Of a DNA stretch of 64,000 nt, positions 62,348 to 64,000 are shown in pieces. The DNA lies in contig NZ_CP101717.1 in assembly GCF_030643825.1 (NCBI RefSeq), positions 1,116,001-1,180,000 of the forward strand. The letters are read 5' to 3'. Both the position numbers and the translations under genes were made by a program. The stretch's first letter is position 1, and each line of letters opens with the position of its first letter. Under the pieces are notes generated by a model. That model did no database searches. It was not told the DNA's origin and saw nothing but the letters and a program-made list of their open reading frames with translations. The DNA is from Salinispirillum sp. LH 10-3-1. Its GTDB lineage: Bacteria > Pseudomonadota > Gammaproteobacteria > Pseudomonadales > Natronospirillaceae.

Positions 62348-64000
62348 ATGAAAAAAAATAAGACAATGTGCCTTTCTGTGCTCGCTACTGGTTTGATGAT
62401 GGCGACCGCTCAGGTCAGCGCTCAAACAAACCAGTACCGTGCCGCCGCTGAGCGTTGGGTGGACTCTCAGTTTACTCGCTCGACGCTGTCGCGTGAGGAA
62501 CAGATTGCGGAAATGGAGTGGTTTATTAAAGCCGCTGAACCGTTCCGTGGTATGGAAATCCGCACTGTGGCTGAAGGTCTGACTACCCACGAGTATGAGG
62601 CGAACGTCCTTGCTCGCGCCTTTACTGAAATCACTGGTATCCGTATTACGCACAACATCATCGGTGAGGGTGATCTTGTAGATACCATGCAGACGCAAAT
62701 GCAATCCGATCGCAATATCTATGATGGCTACATCAATGATTCCGACGCTATCGGTACGCACCTGCGATACGGTAAAACCATCGCCATTTCGGATGCCATG
62801 CAAAACGAATGGCGCGACTTTACCAATCCCTATCTGGACTTAGATGATTTCATTGGTATTCAGTATACCACAGGACCGGACGGCAAGATTTACCAGTTGC
62901 CTGCACAGCAGTTTGCTAACCTGTATTGGTTCCGTGCTGACTGGTTTGAGCGCGAGGACTTAAAGAATGAGTTCCGTGCCAAATACGGCTATGACCTCGG
63001 TGTACCCTTGAACTGGTCAGCGTATGAAGATATCGCTGAGTTTTTCACCGGTCGCAATATCGACGGTCAGACCGTGTACGGTCACATGGATTACGGTCGT
63101 CGTGACCCATCACTGGGCTGGCGCTTCCATGACTCATGGTTGTCGATGGCTGGCATGGGGGATTCGGGCGTACCCTTTGGTAATCCGGTGGATGACTGGG
63201 GTATTCGAGTCAACGAAAACGGTAACCCTGTGGGTGCCAGCGTAACGCGTGGCGGAGCGACCAACTCGCCCGCTTCGGAGTTCGCTGTACGTAAGATGGT
63301 TGAGTGGTTGCGTGATTTTGCGCCACCAGAAGCCCAAGGCATGACCTTCGGTGAGGCTGGCCCAGTACCCGCGCAAGGCAATGTTGCGCAGCAAATTTTC
63401 TGGTATACCGCCTTCACCGCTGACATGACAGACCCTGCGTTGCCAGTGACCGATGATCAAGGTAACCCGAAATGGCGCATGGCACCATCACCGGTAGGCC
63501 CGTACTGGGACGATGGTATGAAGGTGGGCTACCAAGACGTGGGCTCGTGGACCTTCTTCAACTCCACTCCACAAGATCGCCGCACCGCCGCGTGGTTGTT
63601 CGCCCAGTTCACGGTAGCTAAAACCGTATCGCTGGAGAAAACCATCGCTGGTTTGACGCCGATTCGTCGTTCAGATATCGACTCGCCAGAAATGACCGAG
63701 CTAGCACCAAAGTTAGGTGGTTTGGTGGAGTTCTATCGCAGCGAAAACGAAAGTATGTGGACGCCAACAGGCACCAACGTACCGGATTATCCGCGCTTGG
63801 CACCTCTCTGGTGGCAGAACCTGGCGCCAGCGGTTAGTGGCGAAGTCAGCCCACAGGTAGCCTTGGATAACCTGGCGAATGCCATGGACAACACCATGAT
63901 GCGTTTGGCGCGGGCGAATGTGTTCTCGCAGTATGAGCCGCGTTTGAACGAGCCTCGTGATCCGGAATACTGGTTCGCCCAGCCCGGCTCACCAAAGCCT
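62348..64000 (+). CDS. glpV: glycerol ABC transporter substrate-binding protein GlpV-like (partial)
   Basis: 551 codons are open from ATG 62348 to the right edge without a stop, so the gene is truncated there. AAGGAAG lies upstream, at some distance. The signal peptide ends near QVSAQ (about residue 25). The mature protein (ERWVDSQFTRSTLSREEQ, EGLTTHEYEANVLARAFTEITG) is a large SBP with PGSP-rich end NEPRDPEYWFAQPGS, typical of the glycerol importer binders of about 575 residues, so little is missing. Preceded by its full transporter set. Confidence 0.9.
   Translation, partial: MKKNKTMCLSVLATGLMMATAQVSAQTNQYRAAAERWVDSQFTRSTLSREEQIAEMEWFIKAAEPFRGMEIRTVAEGLTTHEYEANVLARAFTEITGIRITHNIIGEGDLVDTMQTQMQSDRNIYDGYINDSDAIGTHLRYGKTIAISDAMQNEWRDFTNPYLDLDDFIGIQYTTGPDGKIYQLPAQQFANLYWFRADWFEREDLKNEFRAKYGYDLGVPLNWSAYEDIAEFFTGRNIDGQTVYGHMDYGRRDPSLGWRFHDSWLSMAGMGDSGVPFGNPVDDWGIRVNENGNPVGASVTRGGATNSPASEFAVRKMVEWLRDFAPPEAQGMTFGEAGPVPAQGNVAQQIFWYTAFTADMTDPALPVTDDQGNPKWRMAPSPVGPYWDDGMKVGYQDVGSWTFFNSTPQDRRTAAWLFAQFTVAKTVSLEKTIAGLTPIRRSDIDSPEMTELAPKLGGLVEFYRSENESMWTPTGTNVPDYPRLAPLWWQNLAPAVSGEVSPQVALDNLANAMDNTMMRLARANVFSQYEPRLNEPRDPEYWFAQPGSPKP

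Noticed and set aside
1-64000. CRISPR arrays, tRNA/rRNA genes, phage or transposase genes
   Set aside because: No regularly spaced direct repeats, no cloverleaf-like segments and no recombinase or phage proteins were recognised in any gap or frame.

Overview
The window is a gene-dense stretch of a Gram-negative chromosome, with about 47 protein genes and almost no non-coding DNA. Outer-membrane proteins, TonB, Fur-like boxes, a valS-holC pair, CueR, NfeD/QmcA and a TIGR03546/TIGR03545 pair point to a gammaproteobacterium. The many ABC importers and methyl-accepting/GGDEF sensors suit a free-living, probably marine organism of the Oceanospirillales type; that placement is inference. I see no tRNA, rRNA, phage, transposase or CRISPR array.

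Layout. 1-2.5 kb: left-truncated ABC importer of the putative 2-aminoethylphosphonate type with a LysR regulator. 2.6-9.1 kb: HAD phosphatase, LemA plus an M48/HtpX-like protease, a chemoreceptor and an EamA exporter. 9.1-13.2 kb: polyamine-type ABC importer. 13.3-17.6 kb: LacI repressor divergent from a GH65 disaccharide phosphorylase and beta-phosphoglucomutase, with two palindromic operator candidates between them. 17.8-23 kb: methylglyoxal synthase divergent from a CHASE2 nucleotide cyclase, a QEGLA-motif protein and MoeB. 23-28.7 kb: diguanylate cyclase and a ferric-iron ABC importer behind a Fur-like box. 29-38.8 kb: envelope genes (TIGR03546, TIGR03545, DsbA-like, M48 protease, DUF898), a periplasmic binding protein, an acyltransferase and a GAF-GAF-GGDEF protein preceded by a tiny Cys-rich ORF. 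39-41 kb: NfeD, SPFH protein and CueR with a copA-like operator. 41-49 kb: a complete heme uptake island (hmuSTUV divergent from receptor, HmuY and TonB). 49-55.7 kb: outer-membrane barrel, alternative sigma factor divergent from a MerR regulator, valS, holC. 55.8-64 kb: a sigma-54 activator divergent from a glycerol-type ABC importer (glpS-glpT-glpP-glpQ-DUF2160-glpV) truncated by the right edge.

Most notable: (i) the sigma-54 activator/glycerol importer unit, with an array of TGTTCA/TGAACA boxes and a -24/-12 promoter; (ii) complementary degeneracy of the two glycerol ATPases, leaving one canonical ATP site; (iii) a 20-codon ORF containing Cys-Cys-Cys behind an AAGGAG site; (iv) dispersed palindromic repeats in all the longer gaps between convergent genes; (v) the sigma factor/MerR divergent pair.
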